Origin: Sodalis sp. Psp
Lineage (GTDB): Bacteria; Pseudomonadota; Gammaproteobacteria; Enterobacterales; Enterobacteriaceae
Direction: 5' to 3'
NCBI GenBank assembly: GCA_024648745.1
Contig: JAHCVB010000001.1
Span: 124,001 to 188,000, forward strand
Length of the DNA stretch: 64,000 nt
In this document: positions 46,461-57,828 of the stretch, piece by piece
Layout of the letters: each line of letters opens with the position of its first letter
Numbering within the stretch: the first letter of the stretch is position 1
Notes under the pieces: generated by a model
The model's input: the letters and a program-made list of their open reading frames with translations, nothing else
What the model was told of the DNA's origin: nothing
Databases searched by the model: none
Position numbers and translations under genes: made by a program

Positions 46461-46533
46461 GCCCGGATAGCTCAGTCGGTAGAGCAAGGGACTGAAAATC
46501 CCAGTGTCGGTAGTTCGATTCTGCCTCCGGGCA
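46461..46533 (+). tRNA. pheV: tRNA-Phe (anticodon GAA)
   Basis: 73 nt: acceptor GCCCGGA/TCCGGGC, anticodon loop CTGAAAA, T-loop TTCGATT. The top pair of the anticodon stem (27-43) is A against A, a mismatch not present in E. coli. Bases after discriminator A are CCG, one change from CCA. Its place after mltC matches pheV of E. coli with nupG, speC and yqgA deleted. Confidence 0.94.
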
Positions 46534-47137
46534 CCGGCTTCAGGTTTTATGCACATAAAGCGTGTTAAAATAATGAGATCATAAAATGGGCATAAAAGTT
46601 CCTAAGTATATCCATAATGTGAGTATGCGGTTAGGTACATAGAGCTCTTAAGTCTCTATAAGAGTACGACGACGAACTTCATCATATCTGTGGTAATCCC
46701 ATGTTCGAAACGGGGTGGGCTTGTTGTGCTACGGCTTTTTATGTAATCTTCTAGCCACACATTCTCTGCTATGTCATGTAACGTTGAACAGTTAAACGGC
46801 TGCTCTTGCTTAGCTTCTTAGCCTAATTAAGTGCGATACTCAACTTGGGCTTGCAGTACAGCTTACTGGAATCTTATCTTTTTGTTGATTCCACCTTCGC
46901 CCACAGGTTAACATTATCAAGTCACGGGTAAAGCAGCTGATTACCGTGTATGGTTAAGCTTACCCGTACAGCAGCTGGACACTTAAATGATCAACCTGAT
47001 TTAACAATTATTACCAAAGCTTCATTTACCTCTACCGTGTTTTATAAGGCGTGACATATTCCAAGGAAGGTCTTAAAACTGAGGTCGGATAATCAGCGCG
47101 AAAAGTAAAGTTATGAAGGGGGTTTCTGCACATTTTG
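46534..47137. other. 0.6-kb spacer between tRNA-Phe and carB
   Basis: No recognised gene. An 8-bp inverted repeat (ACGGGTAA at 46924, TTACCCGT at 46960) with a 28-nt loop lies here, without a T run. This is another junction between regions separate in E. coli. Confidence 0.4.
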
Positions 47138-50100
47138 CTACTGTTTCTGAGAATCAAGATTATTTATTTTCTTATGTATTTCCTGTACTGAAATAACCTG
47201 CGCTGTAGCGTCAGCATTAAGCGACATTGCAGTAGCAATGCCACCATTCAGCGTGGTATCGTAATGCACCTTATAGTGCAAAGCACTGTGTCGGATTAAT
47301 TTGGAATCCTCAATCGCTTGACGACCAGCTGTAGTATTGACGATATAGCTGTATTCACCATTTTTGATCCGATCTTGGATATGCGGTCGTCCTTCGTGCA
47401 CTTTATTTACCAGACGAGGGTTAATGCCGGCTTCAACTAGAATTACCGCTGTGCCATGGGTCGCATCCAGCTCAAAACCATGCTTAAGCAGTTTGGCTGC
47501 TAAATCCACCACTCTATCTTTGTCGCCTGCACGCACTGACAGTAGTGCGCGGCCGCCTTTCTTCATGTGTGACTGGCTACCTAACATCGCCTTGGCGAAC
47601 GCTTCGGGAAACGTGCGACCCACGCCCATTACTTCGCCGGTAGAGCGCATTTCCGGCCCAAGGATTGGGTCCACGCCGGGGAATTTATTGAACGGCAGCA
47701 CCACTTCTTTCACAGAGTAATACGGCGGGATCACTTCACGAGTAGCGCCTTGTTCGGCTAGGGACTTGCCGACCATCACCCGAGCTGCTACTTTCGCCAG
47801 CGCCACTCCAGTCGCTTTGGAAGCGAAAGGTACCGTGCGCGCTGCACGGGGATTAACCTCAATCAGATACACCTCATTATCCTTCACCGCGAACTGGATA
47901 TTCATCAAGCCTCGGACCTGCAGCTCAAACGCCAGTTTTGCCACTTGCTGACGCATAGTATCTTGAATGTCTTGGCTAAGAGTGTAGGCCGGTAGCGAGC
48001 AGGCCGAGTTGCCGGAATGTACGCCAGCCTGTTCGATATGCTCCATAATGCCACCGATCAGTACGTTTTTACCGTCACAGATGGCGTCCACGTCTACTTC
48101 TATCGCATCTTCTAAAAACTGGTCCAGCAGCACCGGCGCATCGTTAGAAACGCTAACTGCGCTCTGGAAGTATCGCAACAGATCAGCAGCGTCGTAAATG
48201 ATTTCCATCGCTTGGCCACCAAGGACATAAGAGGGGCGTACCACCAGAGGATAACCGATAGTGGCCGCTTTCTCTACCGCTAGATCAATAGTGGTAACGG
48301 TGGCGTTGACTGGTTGTTTCAGTCCTAGATACCTAACCGTCTGCTGGAACCGTTCTCGATCTTCTGCCCGGTCAATAGAATCCGGACTGGTGCCGATAAC
48401 TGGTACTCCTGCGGCTTCTAGCGCGCGCGCCAGTTTTAGAGGTGTCTGGCCACCATACTGGACAATCACACCCTTTGGTTTTTCGATGTATACTATTTCC
48501 AGTACATCTTCTAGGGTCACTGGCTCAAAATAGAGGCGATCGGAGGTATCGTAGTCGGTGGATACCGTTTCAGGATTACAGTTAACCATGATAGTTTCGT
48601 AACCGTCTTCTCTCAGCGCCAGCGCAGCATGCACACAGCAATAATCAAACTCGATTCCTTGACCGATACGGTTCGGACCACCGCCCAGTATCATGATTTT
48701 TTCACGATCTTGATGTGGATTGGCTTCACACTCTTCATCATAGGTTGAGTACATGTAGGAGGTATCAGTGGCAAACTCGGCAGCGCAGGTATCCACCCGC
48801 TTATAAACTGGATGCAAATTATAGCTTTCTCGCAGCTTGCGGATTTCCCCTTCCGCTACGCCGACCAGGGCCGCTAGGCGGGCATCAGCGAAACCTTTAC
48901 GTTTCAGTAGACGTAAATAGTCAAAGTTTAACGCGGTTATTCCCTGCTCTGCCACATCCTTTTCCAGTTTAATCAGCTCTTCAATCTGAACTAAGAACCA
49001 GCGATCTATATTGGTCAAGTTAAATACGCTGTCCACTGATATCCCGGCGCGGAATGCATCGGCTACGTACCAGATACGCTCGCTGCCAGCATCTTTCAGT
49101 TCACGGCGGATGGTAGTCAACGCTTCCGGATCATCTAAGTTGACCTTGGGATCGAATCCGCTCACACCGACTTCAAGTCCGCGCAGTGCTTTTTGCAGTG
49201 ATTCCTGTTGGGTACGGCCGATAGCCATTACTTCTCCCACCGATTTCATTTGTGTTGTCAGGCGGTCACTAGTACCTGCAAACTTTTCAAAGTTAAAACG
49301 CGGGAGTTTGGTAACCACATAGTCGATGGATGGTTCAAAGGCCGCCGGTGTTCGGCCTTCGGTGATGTCGTTTACCAACTCATCGAGGGTATAATTCACT
49401 GCTAGTTTAGTGGCCACTTTAGCAATAGGGAAACCGGTTGCCTTGGACGCAAGCGCAGAGGAGCGTGAAACGCGTGGGTTCATTTCGATAACAATAAGCC
49501 GGCCGGTTTTCGGATTGATCGAGAACTGAACGTTAGAGCTGCCAGTTTCAATGCCGATTTCGCTCAAGACTGCTATCGAAGCATTGCGCATGATTTGATA
49601 TTCTTTATCAGTCAATGTTTGTGCCGGTGCTACAGTAATAGAGTCACCAGTATGGATCCCCATTGGGTCAAAGTTTTCGATGGAGCAAATAATAATAAAG
49701 TTATTTTTTTTATCACGTACTACCTCCATTTCATACTCTTTCCAGCCGATGAGAGATTCATCAATTAGTAGTTCAGTAGTAGGTGACAGATCTAAGCCAC
49801 GTTCGCAGATCTCTTCAAACTCTTCGCGATTATAGGCGATGCCACCGCCGGTACCACCCATGGTAAACGAGGGGCGGATGATGCATGGAAAGCCGATATT
49901 CGCCACTACTGCCAGCGCTTCTTTCATCGTGTGCGCTATTCCTGAGCGAGCTGTTTCTAGGCCGATCTTTTTCATCGCCTTATCAAAACGTTGTCGGTCT
50001 TCCGCTTTACTGATAGCGTCGGCAGTAGCCCCTATCATCTCTACATTAAATTCTTTCAGCACGCCTTTGTATTCCAACTCTAGCGCACAGTTTATCGCCG

Positions 50101-50380
50101 TCTGGCCGCCCATAGTAGATAGCAGCGCATCCGGTTGTTCTTTTTTGATGATTTTGCGTACCACTTCCCAGTGAATCGGCTCTATATAGGTTGCATCAGC
50201 CATCTCAGGATCCGTCATGATGGTGGCAGGATTAGAGTTGACCAGTACCACACGATAACCCTCCTCACGCAAAGCCTTACACGCCTGCGCTCCAGAATAA
50301 TCAAACTCGCAAGCTTGACCGATAACGATAGGACCAGCGCCTAAGATCAGAATACTTTCTATATCGGTACGTTTTGGCAT
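47138..50380 (-). CDS. carB: Carbamoyl-phosphate synthase large subunit
   Basis: With CarA makes carbamoyl phosphate from glutamine-derived ammonia, bicarbonate and ATP, for arginine and pyrimidines. It is 1080 residues (E. coli 1073), with two homologous ATP-grasp halves. First half: [36 protein letters not shown] and [19 protein letters not shown]. Second half: [34 protein letters not shown] and [19 protein letters not shown]. The C-terminal allosteric domain (from about 935) has [10 protein letters not shown] and [10 protein letters not shown]. After ISVQEIHKK the frame runs eight residues beyond the family end; a TAA is present one frame over within an A-rich run. The AGGAG ribosome site lies inside the end of carA. 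Confidence 0.97.
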   Translation of the reverse strand: MPKRTDIESILILGAGPIVIGQACEFDYSGAQACKALREEGYRVVLVNSNPATIMTDPEMADATYIEPIHWEVVRKIIKKEQPDALLSTMGGQTAINCALELEYKGVLKEFNVEMIGATADAISKAEDRQRFDKAMKKIGLETARSGIAHTMKEALAVVANIGFPCIIRPSFTMGGTGGGIAYNREEFEEICERGLDLSPTTELLIDESLIGWKEYEMEVVRDKKNNFIIICSIENFDPMGIHTGDSITVAPAQTLTDKEYQIMRNASIAVLSEIGIETGSSNVQFSINPKTGRLIVIEMNPRVSRSSALASKATGFPIAKVATKLAVNYTLDELVNDITEGRTPAAFEPSIDYVVTKLPRFNFEKFAGTSDRLTTQMKSVGEVMAIGRTQQESLQKALRGLEVGVSGFDPKVNLDDPEALTTIRRELKDAGSERIWYVADAFRAGISVDSVFNLTNIDRWFLVQIEELIKLEKDVAEQGITALNFDYLRLLKRKGFADARLAALVGVAEGEIRKLRESYNLHPVYKRVDTCAAEFATDTSYMYSTYDEECEANPHQDREKIMILGGGPNRIGQGIEFDYCCVHAALALREDGYETIMVNCNPETVSTDYDTSDRLYFEPVTLEDVLEIVYIEKPKGVIVQYGGQTPLKLARALEAAGVPVIGTSPDSIDRAEDRERFQQTVRYLGLKQPVNATVTTIDLAVEKAATIGYPLVVRPSYVLGGQAMEIIYDAADLLRYFQSAVSVSNDAPVLLDQFLEDAIEVDVDAICDGKNVLIGGIMEHIEQAGVHSGNSACSLPAYTLSQDIQDTMRQQVAKLAFELQVRGLMNIQFAVKDNEVYLIEVNPRAARTVPFASKATGVALAKVAARVMVGKSLAEQGATREVIPPYYSVKEVVLPFNKFPGVDPILGPEMRSTGEVMGVGRTFPEAFAKAMLGSQSHMKKGGRALLSVRAGDKDRVVDLAAKLLKHGFELDATHGTAVILVEAGINPRLVNKVHEGRPHIQDRIKNGEYSYIVNTTAGRQAIEDSKLIRHSALHYKVHYDTTLNGGIATAMSLNADATAQVISVQEIHKKINNLDSQKQ

Positions 50381-50381
50381 G

Positions 50382-51530
50382 TCAGGCTCCTGATGCCTTA
50401 GATTGTGAGAGATACGAGTTAATTAATTCGATGAAGTGATCAAAAAGCGGTGCGGCGTCATGAGGGCCAGGGCTAGCCTCAGGGTGTCCCTGAAAGCTGA
50501 ATGCGGGTTTATCGGTACGGTGCAGGCCCTGCAATGTCCCGTCGAACAGCGAAATATAGGCCACTTTAAGAGTGGCTGGCAGCGTTTTCTCGTCCACAGC
50601 AAAGCCGTGGTTTTGGGCAGTGATCATCACTCGATCGGCTGCCAGATCTTTCACTGGATGATTGCCACCGTGATGGCCAAACTTCATCTTCACTGTCCTT
50701 GCTCCACTGGCTAACGCTAGTAACTGGTGACCCAAGCAAATGCCGAACAACGGAATTTCAGTAGTAAGAAAGGTTTGAATGGCGGTAATAGCGTAAGCAC
50801 AAGGCGCCGGGTCGCCAGGGCCGTTTGCTAGGAAGATGCCATCAGGATCCATAGCTAGTACCGTCTCCGCTGGAGTCTGTGCCGGAACCACTGTTAGCCG
50901 GCAGCCACGGTCTACCAGCATGCGCATGATATTTCGTTTGATACCGTAATCATAAACCACTACGTGATAGGGCAAATCTGACACCGATACTCCGCCTTCT
51001 AGACGCCAGCTTCCCTGGGTCCAGGTGTACTGCTCAGTAGTACTCACCTCTTTAGCCAGATCCATACCGTTCAGTCCGGGAAATTCGCGTGCTTTACGCA
51101 GTGCTAGTTCTGCATCTGGAGTGTCACCAGCAATGATACAGCCATTTTGCACACCTTTTTCCCTCAACAGGCGCGTCAGCTTACGAGTATCAATATCGGC
51201 AATGCCGACGATGTTCTGTTGCTTCAGATAGTCTGACAGCGACAAGGTATCACGGAAGTTACTGGAGATAAGCGACAGGTCGCGGATTATCAGCGCCTGC
51301 GCTTGTACGCGAGGTGATTCATTGTCTGCGTCGTTGGTACCGGCATTGCCAATGTGGGGATAAGTAAGAGTAACAATTTGGCGAGAATAAGAAGGATCGG
51401 TGAGAATTTCTTGGTAACCGGTCATTGATGTATTGAAAACCACTTCTCCCACTGCTGTACCCTTTGCCCCAATGGCTCTACCGTGGAATTGTGTTCCGTC
51501 TTCCAGAACCAACAGAGCTGACTTTATCAA
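50382..51530 (-). CDS. carA: Carbamoyl-phosphate synthase small subunit
   Basis: The glutaminase subunit supplying ammonia to CarB. It is 382 residues from a TTG start at 51530, the rare start also used in E. coli; GGAGG ends five bases before it, whereas an upstream in-frame TTG at 51542 overlaps that site. The amidotransferase domain has GPGDPAPC, the nucleophile Cys in [15 protein letters not shown] (about residue 265) and the His/Glu pair in [17 protein letters not shown]. Its stop is one base before carB. The last residues (SKASGA) appear to be ancestral spacer, including the carB ribosome site, now translated. Confidence 0.96.
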   Translation of the reverse strand: MIKSALLVLEDGTQFHGRAIGAKGTAVGEVVFNTSMTGYQEILTDPSYSRQIVTLTYPHIGNAGTNDADNESPRVQAQALIIRDLSLISSNFRDTLSLSDYLKQQNIVGIADIDTRKLTRLLREKGVQNGCIIAGDTPDAELALRKAREFPGLNGMDLAKEVSTTEQYTWTQGSWRLEGGVSVSDLPYHVVVYDYGIKRNIMRMLVDRGCRLTVVPAQTPAETVLAMDPDGIFLANGPGDPAPCAYAITAIQTFLTTEIPLFGICLGHQLLALASGARTVKMKFGHHGGNHPVKDLAADRVMITAQNHGFAVDEKTLPATLKVAYISLFDGTLQGLHRTDKPAFSFQGHPEASPGPHDAAPLFDHFIELINSYLSQSKASGA

Positions 51531-51957
51531 AATATCCTCCAAGTAATATTTAGTAATTATATTTTAATATCTATTGATTTATGACTTATAAAATATAAAT
51601 AAATGAAAATATCCATTAAGGTATAATTTTGGCAAGTTGGATACATTTTAAATGCAACTCTTCACTTTATCTATCTCACAAACATTTTTGTTTGTTTTCA
51701 TTTGTGTTGGCGGTATAACGACAGTATTTTTAAAACAAATTAGAAAAAACAGGATTAAAACAATAGTTATCTATGAACTTTATCACGTAAGTTCCCTTAT
51801 GTTGATGCCCATCAAGGAACTTTTAAAAAAATACAACCCGTAAAGTTCCTTTGCAAGATATAGCACCTTGTTTATAAGGTGAACGTTACTAAAAAGCTTA
51901 CGCTACGGAACTTTGAGGGCAATAAAATATCACCCTTATTTGCCCATCGACTTCCGG
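51531..51957. other. carAB upstream region and spacer to dapB
   Basis: Very AT-rich from about 51541 to 51640; this must hold the carAB promoter. In E. coli this region binds ArgR, PurR, IHF and others; no convincing ArgR box was found. A 63-codon plus-strand frame at 51652-51843 has no family motif. CACCTT/AAGGTG at about 51867-51884 is a short hairpin. Confidence 0.4.
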
Positions 51958-52779
51958 TTATAATTCATTGAGATTCAGTATATTAACCATGTTAAAGAGT
52001 CCATTTTTTTGTCCAGAAAGCCATACTGCGGCGCGAATCGCCCCGATAGCAAAGGGCATCCGACTCGAAGTCTTATGGGTTATCTCCAGACGCTCGCCAA
52101 TCTCCGCAAACATTGCGGTGTGCTCCCCCACAATATCTCCTGCCCGCACAGTAGCGAAACCGATCGTTTTATCTCTGCGCTTGCCGGCATGTTCTCCGCG
52201 ACCATAAACCGCGCAGTCAGCAAGATTGCGACCCAGTACGCTGGCAATTATCCCCCCCATGGCCAGAGCGGTACCCGACGGGGCATCGACTTTATGGCGG
52301 TGATGCGTCTCGATAATCTCAATATCTGACTCTTCTCCTATCACCTGTGCTACTTTCTCCAGGAGCTTAAACATCAGGTTAACGCCAATGCTGAAATTGG
52401 CAGCGAAAACGATGCTTGTCTCGTGTGCCGCCTCGTTGATTTCCATTTTCTGCACCTCACTGAATCCAGTGGTGCCGATGACAATGCCTTTATTATGTTC
52501 TCGGCACCATGCTAAATGTGCCAAGCTGGCTTCCGGACAGGTGAAATCAATTAGGATATCGAAATCGTTTCTTACCGCTTGGAGATCGTCGTTTATCGCT
52601 ACACCTAAGGCACCAATACCGGCTAGCTCTCCGGCATCTACACCGCATAATCCCGATCTAGCTCGGGTTAGCACTGCACTTAGTACTGCCTGCTCCGACT
52701 GTGTCACCGCCTGGATTATCTGGCGTCCCATTCGACCATTCGCACCGACCACCGCAATACGTACAGGTGTGTTGCTCAT
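51958..52779 (-). CDS. dapB: 4-hydroxy-tetrahydrodipicolinate reductase
   Basis: Second dedicated step of the diaminopimelate/lysine pathway, NAD(P)H-dependent. It is 273 residues from ATG 52779, as in E. coli. The frame is open 46 codons upstream, but homology begins at [17 protein letters not shown], the dinucleotide site. Other motifs: [29 protein letters not shown], the active-site [19 protein letters not shown], and [22 protein letters not shown] lies 11 bp before the start, slightly far. It is kept for peptidoglycan and/or lysine; the other dap genes are not in the window. Confidence 0.95.
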   Translation of the reverse strand: MSNTPVRIAVVGANGRMGRQIIQAVTQSEQAVLSAVLTRARSGLCGVDAGELAGIGALGVAINDDLQAVRNDFDILIDFTCPEASLAHLAWCREHNKGIVIGTTGFSEVQKMEINEAAHETSIVFAANFSIGVNLMFKLLEKVAQVIGEESDIEIIETHHRHKVDAPSGTALAMGGIIASVLGRNLADCAVYGRGEHAGKRRDKTIGFATVRAGDIVGEHTAMFAEIGERLEITHKTSSRMPFAIGAIRAAVWLSGQKNGLFNMVNILNLNEL

Positions 52780-53271
52780 AGATTTTTTTACTCCTATCAA
52801 CCTGCTCATGCTGTTCAAACTAATCTTTCTAATGTTATTGCCACCAGAGACATACTTTATGGTAAAGATTACGATGTTAACGTACCACTCATTAGCAATT
52901 CCACTGGCTAACGGCATTTTTGTGTGGCGTGGAAAGACTTTATATTACTATGACTTATTAGAAGAGTAAAAATGAGATCGTTTACTATTGAGGTGTTGTT
53001 CAGTAATGTGGTATGTTTGGTTGACAAGTATCGCACCAAATTGTAAAAAATTATCTCTTATATAATACTAAATTATTTTTTATTAGAAATTTTCTATAAT
53101 GTTTTGCTGCTTACTCTAGCTAGAACAGCAGACAATCTAATAAATGCTTCTTTCCAGCCATGACTGCCTGACATATCCAGTGCGTGCCTTTTACAGCTCT
53201 GTAAAGCACATAAATTGCACAACTCAGCACGCTGCTCTAAGTCGTCACCCACATACTAGCACGAACCTTTT
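52780..53271. other. Spacer between dapB and ispH
   Basis: The enteric rihC lies here; nothing is readable. AT-rich at 53040-53100. No terminator for ispH could be placed. Confidence 0.45.
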
Positions 53272-54207
53272 CTACCATTTTACTCCTACCTGCAGTTTTT
53301 TTGGCATTTTAAATACGACATTTTCTTCGCAGCCGATGAGCTCTTCAGTGACGTCTACTTGCAGACGCTCAGTTACCTGTCGGACCAAAATATCTGGTGC
53401 CGAGGCCCCAGCTGTGACACCAATGGTTCGAATGCCCTGCAGCCAGCTTTCTTGAATATCGTCGGCGCTATCAATCAAATACGCTGGTTTACCGACCCGC
53501 TGGACTAACTCTGCCAGTCGGTTGGAGTTAGAGGAATTTTTTGATCCAACCACCAACACTACATCGGCATCGGCAGCAAGGTTGCGCACCGCTTCCTGAC
53601 GATTGCTAGTAGCGTAGCAGATATCATCCTTGCGCGGCCCAATAATAGCAGGGAAACGTTCACGCAATGCACCAATGATACCCGATGTATCATCCACTGA
53701 TAGAGTGGTTTGGGTCATAAAACACAAATTATCGACATTTTTGACCTCAATCTGCCAGACATCCTCTGACGATTCCACCAAATATATTCCACCGGCGGGG
53801 TTGTTATATTGTCCCATGGTGCCCTCCACTTCTGGATGTCCAGTATGGCCAATAAGGATGGCTTCGGCACCCTTGCGGCTAGCGCGAGAGACCTCCAGAT
53901 GTACTTTGGTTACTAAGGGGCAGGTGGCATCAAATATAGTCAAACCACGAATGTGCGCCTCAGCACGTACCTCCTGAGAAACTCCATGAGCGGAGAAAAT
54001 AAGGATAGAGCTATCTGGTACTTCATTAATTTTCTCAATGAAAATAGCGCCCCGTGCACGCAGGGTATCAACCACATAGCGATTGTGCACCACTTCATGG
54101 CGAACATAGATGGGCGATCCGTAAATTTCCAGCACCCGTTCCACAATACTGATAGCCCGGTCAACGCCAGCGCAAAACCCACGCGGGTTAGCCAGCAGAA
54201 TACGCAT
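53272..54207 (-). CDS. ispH: 4-hydroxy-3-methylbut-2-enyl diphosphate reductase
   Basis: Last step of the MEP isoprenoid pathway, giving IPP and DMAPP; an iron-sulfur enzyme. It is 311 residues (E. coli 316). The three cluster cysteines are seen in [13 protein letters not shown] (Cys12), FDATCPLV (about 96) and KDDICYAT (about 197). Other motifs: [35 protein letters not shown] and [11 protein letters not shown]. The C-terminus is slightly shorter and diverged. ATG 54207 is the family start. It is separated from lspA by a 172-bp gap where fkpB should be. Confidence 0.96.
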   Translation of the reverse strand: MRILLANPRGFCAGVDRAISIVERVLEIYGSPIYVRHEVVHNRYVVDTLRARGAIFIEKINEVPDSSILIFSAHGVSQEVRAEAHIRGLTIFDATCPLVTKVHLEVSRASRKGAEAILIGHTGHPEVEGTMGQYNNPAGGIYLVESSEDVWQIEVKNVDNLCFMTQTTLSVDDTSGIIGALRERFPAIIGPRKDDICYATSNRQEAVRNLAADADVVLVVGSKNSSNSNRLAELVQRVGKPAYLIDSADDIQESWLQGIRTIGVTAGASAPDILVRQVTERLQVDVTEELIGCEENVVFKMPKKLQVGVKW

Positions 54208-54379
54208 CGTTTATCTCCATATTAAACCTCATATTGACATACATTGAGAATGGTTACGATCAGTTATTATAGAATTATATACTAAATAAATGATAATAAT
54301 CATAATTTTTATACTTTTAATTATAATAAAAAAGTATATAATGCTGAATCCCAGCGCAGTAGAATAATTCGTCATCACT
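54208..54379. other. AT-rich remnant of the lost fkpB position
   Basis: E. coli has fkpB between lspA and ispH; here only 172 bp remain. It is extremely AT-rich, with a perfect 9-bp inverted repeat TATACTTTT/AAAAGTATA (54310-54318 and 54330-54338). Confidence 0.5.
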
Positions 54380-54883
54380 TTATCCTTTCTGCTTGGTTGG
54401 TTTTTTAGTGGAATAGAAACCGTCTAGCACAGTTAGCACGGTGCCAATACAAATGCCTGAATCCGCCACATTGAATGTTGGCCAGTGCCAATTGCCGACA
54501 TAGAAATCAATAAAGTCGATCACCACACTGTGCACCATCCGGTCAAACAAGTTACCTAACGCACCGCCGATAATTATCGCATAGGCTACATTGGACAACC
54601 TAGCTTGGTAATCTGAACGGTACATCATGACCAATATCACCACAGAAATCACTACAGCAACAGAGGAGAAAATCCAGCGCTGCCAGCCGCCTTTGTCCGC
54701 CAGGAAACTGAATGCAGCGCCGGGATTATGGGAGTAAGTAAAACTAATAAACGGGATGACCGACACTGATTCACCGAGCCAGAAGCATGTCATAATCCAT
54801 TGCTTACTGCCGAGATCCAACGCCAGAATTACCAACGTCAACCAGAGCCAGCGCAGCCCTGTAGACATTAACGGTTTACTCAT
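54380..54883 (-). CDS. lspA: Lipoprotein signal peptidase (signal peptidase II)
   Basis: Cleaves signal peptides of prolipoproteins at the inner membrane; MltC in this window is a likely substrate. It is 167 residues (E. coli 164) with four membrane segments (about 11-28, 70-88, 98-112, 142-158). The catalytic aspartates are in [19 protein letters not shown] and [25 protein letters not shown] is also conserved. Its ATG shares one base with the ileS stop (TAATG), so it is translationally coupled to ileS, as in many bacteria. Confidence 0.96.
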   Translation of the reverse strand: MSKPLMSTGLRWLWLTLVILALDLGSKQWIMTCFWLGESVSVIPFISFTYSHNPGAAFSFLADKGGWQRWIFSSVAVVISVVILVMMYRSDYQARLSNVAYAIIIGGALGNLFDRMVHSVVIDFIDFYVGNWHWPTFNVADSGICIGTVLTVLDGFYSTKKPTKQKG

Positions 54884-57699
54884 TACACAAACCTACGCTC
54901 TTCTCCCGGGCCGATTACATTGGTAATACAGCGACCACAAATTTCCGGATGACGAGCATGCTTACCGATATCGCTCTCATAATGCCAACAACGCGGGCAT
55001 TTTTCCTCATCTGCTTTTACTAGGGAGATTTTTAATCCCTTCAGCCCCTCACACTGCACCGCATCATCGACAGAGTCAGAGTAATTCGCCACTATCGCTG
55101 ACGAAGTCAGTAAGATGAAATAGAGTTCATCTCCCAGTTTACGCAGCTGAGCAGCAAGGACTGGCTCTGCATACAGAGTCACGCGGGCTTCCAGCGAACC
55201 ACCAATACGTTTATCCGTGCGCGCCTGTTCAATTATTTTATTCGTCTCATTGCGCACTTGTAGAAGAGTTTGCCAATAAGCATCATTCAGAGGATGCGTG
55301 TCATCCAGTCCAAACAAGCCGTCATACCACTCTTCGGTAAAGACATATTGCGCCCGCCCCCCAGGGATGAAACCCCAGATTTCATCGGCAGTAAACGACA
55401 TGATCGGTGCCATCCAACGCACCAAAGCCTCAATTATATGATATAATGCAGTCTGGCAACTGCGGCGCGCAATGCTGTCTGCTTTTGTAGTATATTGACG
55501 ATCTTTGATAATATCTAGATAAAATGAACTCATCTCCACCAAGCAGAACTGCACTGTGCGTTGCACGACGTTGTGGAAGTCATAGCTATCATACGCGGCA
55601 ATGATTTCCGCCTGCGCCACCTGAGCCCTGCTCACCGCCCAACGATCCAGTATTATCATCTGTTCCGGGTTGACGCTATGTTTTTCTGGATCAAAACCAT
55701 TCAAGTTAGCCAGCAAGAAACGTGCAGTATTGCGGATACGACGATAAGCATCAACGGAACGCTTAAGAATTTCATCGGATATCGCCATTTCACTAGTGTA
55801 ATCAGTAGATGCAACCCACAGGCGCAGGATATCCACTCCTAATTTGCTTATCACTTGCTGCGGATTGACTACATTGCCCACCGATTTGGACATTTTTCGG
55901 CCCTGACCGTCGACAGTAAAACCGTGAGTCAGTACCTGCCGACACGGTGCCTGTCCTTTTATGGCGGCGGAAATCATCAGCGACGACATAAACCAGCCGC
56001 GATGCTGATCCAAACCTTCTAGATACATATCCGGCTCATGGCCTTCGAATTCCGGGCGTACCGTCACAACGGAGAAATGGGTTGAGCCTGAATCGAACCA
56101 TACATCGAGAGTATCTTGCACCTTATGGTAATGGGCAGCATCTTCACCAAGAATGTCAGTTGGATCTATATCCCACCATACCTGGATACCATCTTTCTCT
56201 ACCCGTTGTGCGATTTCTTCTACTAATTCGACGGTTCGTGGGTGCAGCGCTCCAGTTTCGTTATGCACGAACAGCGCCATCGGCACGCCCCAAGTGCGCT
56301 GACGGGAAATACACCAGTCCGGACGGTTAGCGATCATGGTTTCAATGCATGTTTGGCTCCAGCCGGGAATCCACTGTACATCTTTTACCTCTGCTAGCGA
56401 CTGCTCACGCAAGCCGTGCTGATCCATACTAATAAACCACTGAGTGGTGGCACGGAAGATAATCGCCGTTTTATGGCGCCAACAGTGCGGATAGCTGTGT
56501 TGGAACTTTTCTATGTGCAGCAGGGCGTCGCTATCACGAAGCAGACCAATCACTACGTCATCCGCTTTGAACACCTGCAGGCCATCCAGCTCCGGCAGAG
56601 TGCCTGGCAAATAACAACCGTCCGGACTAACCAGGTTATCGACCTCTAGACCGTACTGCTGACTGATAACATAATCGTCAGGGCCATGGCCAGGAGCGGT
56701 ATGCACCGCCCCAGTACCCCTGTCTAATGTCACGTGTTTACTAAGGATAATGGGCACATCGAACCCCATAAACGGATGGCAAAACCGCAGCTGTTCCATT
56801 GCTCTGCCTTTGACATTACCTAGTACTGCCCAGTGCGTGATTCCGACACGTATCATGACGCTTCCCACCAGATCGGCAGCCAAAATGTATCCCTGCCCAT
56901 CAATTTCGATCAGCTGATAATCAAAATCAGGATGGATGATAATCGCGCGGTTGGCCGGCAGAGTCCATGGGGTTGTGGTCCAGATCACCATTGCGATTGA
57001 GCCGGTAAAATCCATGATGCCGAACTTTGTTGCGACTGCTCGAATGTCGGTGGCCACGAAAGCCACATCGATAGACAGCGATGTCCGATCATAGTATTCC
57101 ACCTCAGACTCTGCTAAAGCGGAACGGCAGTCGATGCACCAGTGCACTGGCTTGGCACCCTTGTACAAATGGCCGTTGGCGATGATCCTGCCGAGCGTGC
57201 GAATGATATTCGCCTCTGTGGTAAAGTCCATCGTTAAGTAAGAATGCTTCCAGTCGCCAAGCACGCCTAAACGAATGAAATCTTTTTTCTGTCCCTCTAC
57301 TTGCTCAGCGGCGTAGCGACGGCAGGCTGTGCGGAATTCTGCGGCGCTGACCTTATCGCCAGGTTTTCCGATAATCTGTTCAACGTTCAGTTCGATCGGT
57401 AGGCCATGACAGTCCCAGCCCGGAACATAAAGTGAGTCATAGCCCATCAATCCTTTAGATTTAACGATAATATCTTTAAGAATTTTGTTAACTGAGTGAC
57501 CGATATGGATATTGCCGTTCGCGTATGGCGGGCCATCATGCAGGATAAAGGTTTTTTTTCCTTTCTTGGCGTTACGAATAGCCCCATATAGATCCTGTTC
57601 ATACCAGCGTTGCAGTATGTCAGGCTCGCACTTAGATAAATTACCGCGCATCGGGAACCTTGTGTCCGGCAAATTCAGCGTATTTTTGTAATCAGTCAC
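54883..57699 (-). CDS. ileS: Isoleucyl-tRNA synthetase
   Basis: Charges tRNA-Ile; class I synthetase with an editing domain. It is 938 residues, equal to E. coli. The HIGH motif is [12 protein letters not shown] (about residues 57-68), the editing region has [12 protein letters not shown] and [12 protein letters not shown], and the KMSKS motif is [12 protein letters not shown] (about 600). The C-terminal zinc site is CPRCWHY and CGRCITN. The start is GTG at 57699 with GGAGAG before it; E. coli uses ATG. Codons for residues 16-39 are duplicated upstream of the gene. Confidence 0.97.
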   Translation of the reverse strand: MTDYKNTLNLPDTRFPMRGNLSKCEPDILQRWYEQDLYGAIRNAKKGKKTFILHDGPPYANGNIHIGHSVNKILKDIIVKSKGLMGYDSLYVPGWDCHGLPIELNVEQIIGKPGDKVSAAEFRTACRRYAAEQVEGQKKDFIRLGVLGDWKHSYLTMDFTTEANIIRTLGRIIANGHLYKGAKPVHWCIDCRSALAESEVEYYDRTSLSIDVAFVATDIRAVATKFGIMDFTGSIAMVIWTTTPWTLPANRAIIIHPDFDYQLIEIDGQGYILAADLVGSVMIRVGITHWAVLGNVKGRAMEQLRFCHPFMGFDVPIILSKHVTLDRGTGAVHTAPGHGPDDYVISQQYGLEVDNLVSPDGCYLPGTLPELDGLQVFKADDVVIGLLRDSDALLHIEKFQHSYPHCWRHKTAIIFRATTQWFISMDQHGLREQSLAEVKDVQWIPGWSQTCIETMIANRPDWCISRQRTWGVPMALFVHNETGALHPRTVELVEEIAQRVEKDGIQVWWDIDPTDILGEDAAHYHKVQDTLDVWFDSGSTHFSVVTVRPEFEGHEPDMYLEGLDQHRGWFMSSLMISAAIKGQAPCRQVLTHGFTVDGQGRKMSKSVGNVVNPQQVISKLGVDILRLWVASTDYTSEMAISDEILKRSVDAYRRIRNTARFLLANLNGFDPEKHSVNPEQMIILDRWAVSRAQVAQAEIIAAYDSYDFHNVVQRTVQFCLVEMSSFYLDIIKDRQYTTKADSIARRSCQTALYHIIEALVRWMAPIMSFTADEIWGFIPGGRAQYVFTEEWYDGLFGLDDTHPLNDAYWQTLLQVRNETNKIIEQARTDKRIGGSLEARVTLYAEPVLAAQLRKLGDELYFILLTSSAIVANYSDSVDDAVQCEGLKGLKISLVKADEEKCPRCWHYESDIGKHARHPEICGRCITNVIGPGEERRFV
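57583..57654. repeat. 72-bp direct repeat, copy within ileS
   Basis: Identical to 57739-57810 (offset 156 bp). This copy is the functional part of ileS, residues 16-39 ([14 protein letters not shown] region). Confidence 0.97.
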
Positions 57700-57726
57700 T
57701 TGACTCTCCGTTTCATTTAAGTTATT

Positions 57727-57807
57727 TTAATTGAAAAGCCCATATAGATCCTGTTCATACCAGCGTTGCAGTATGTCAGGCTCGCACTTAGATAAATTAC
57801 CGCGCAT
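57727..57807 (-). other. Possible 26-codon leader frame from the ileS duplication
   Basis: Within the duplicated copy, the internal Met codon of IleS (MRGNLSK...) becomes an ATG at 57807 with AAGGA spaced six bases before it. The frame reads 26 codons, 24 of them ileS-derived, and stops at 57727, 27 bases before the ileS GTG. It could be translated as a leader peptide or compete for ribosomes; it may equally be an inert by-product. Confidence 0.4.
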
Positions 57808-57810
57808 CGG
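57739..57810. repeat. 72-bp direct repeat, copy upstream of ileS
   Basis: Exact second copy of ileS codons 16-39, lying between ribF and ileS, 84 bp from the first copy and 18 bp from the ribF stop. Sequence identity is complete, so the duplication is recent or conserved by gene conversion. Confidence 0.97.
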
Positions 57811-57828
57811 AAATCCTTATTTTTATTT

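Noticed and set aside
46924..46967. 8-bp inverted repeat as a terminator or operator
   Set aside because: A repeat of this size with a 28-base loop is expected by chance in a window of this length, and no T run follows.
51652..51843. 63-codon hydrophobic plus-strand frame upstream of carA
   Set aside because: Hydrophobicity reflects T-rich DNA; no ribosome site and it runs against the carA promoter region.
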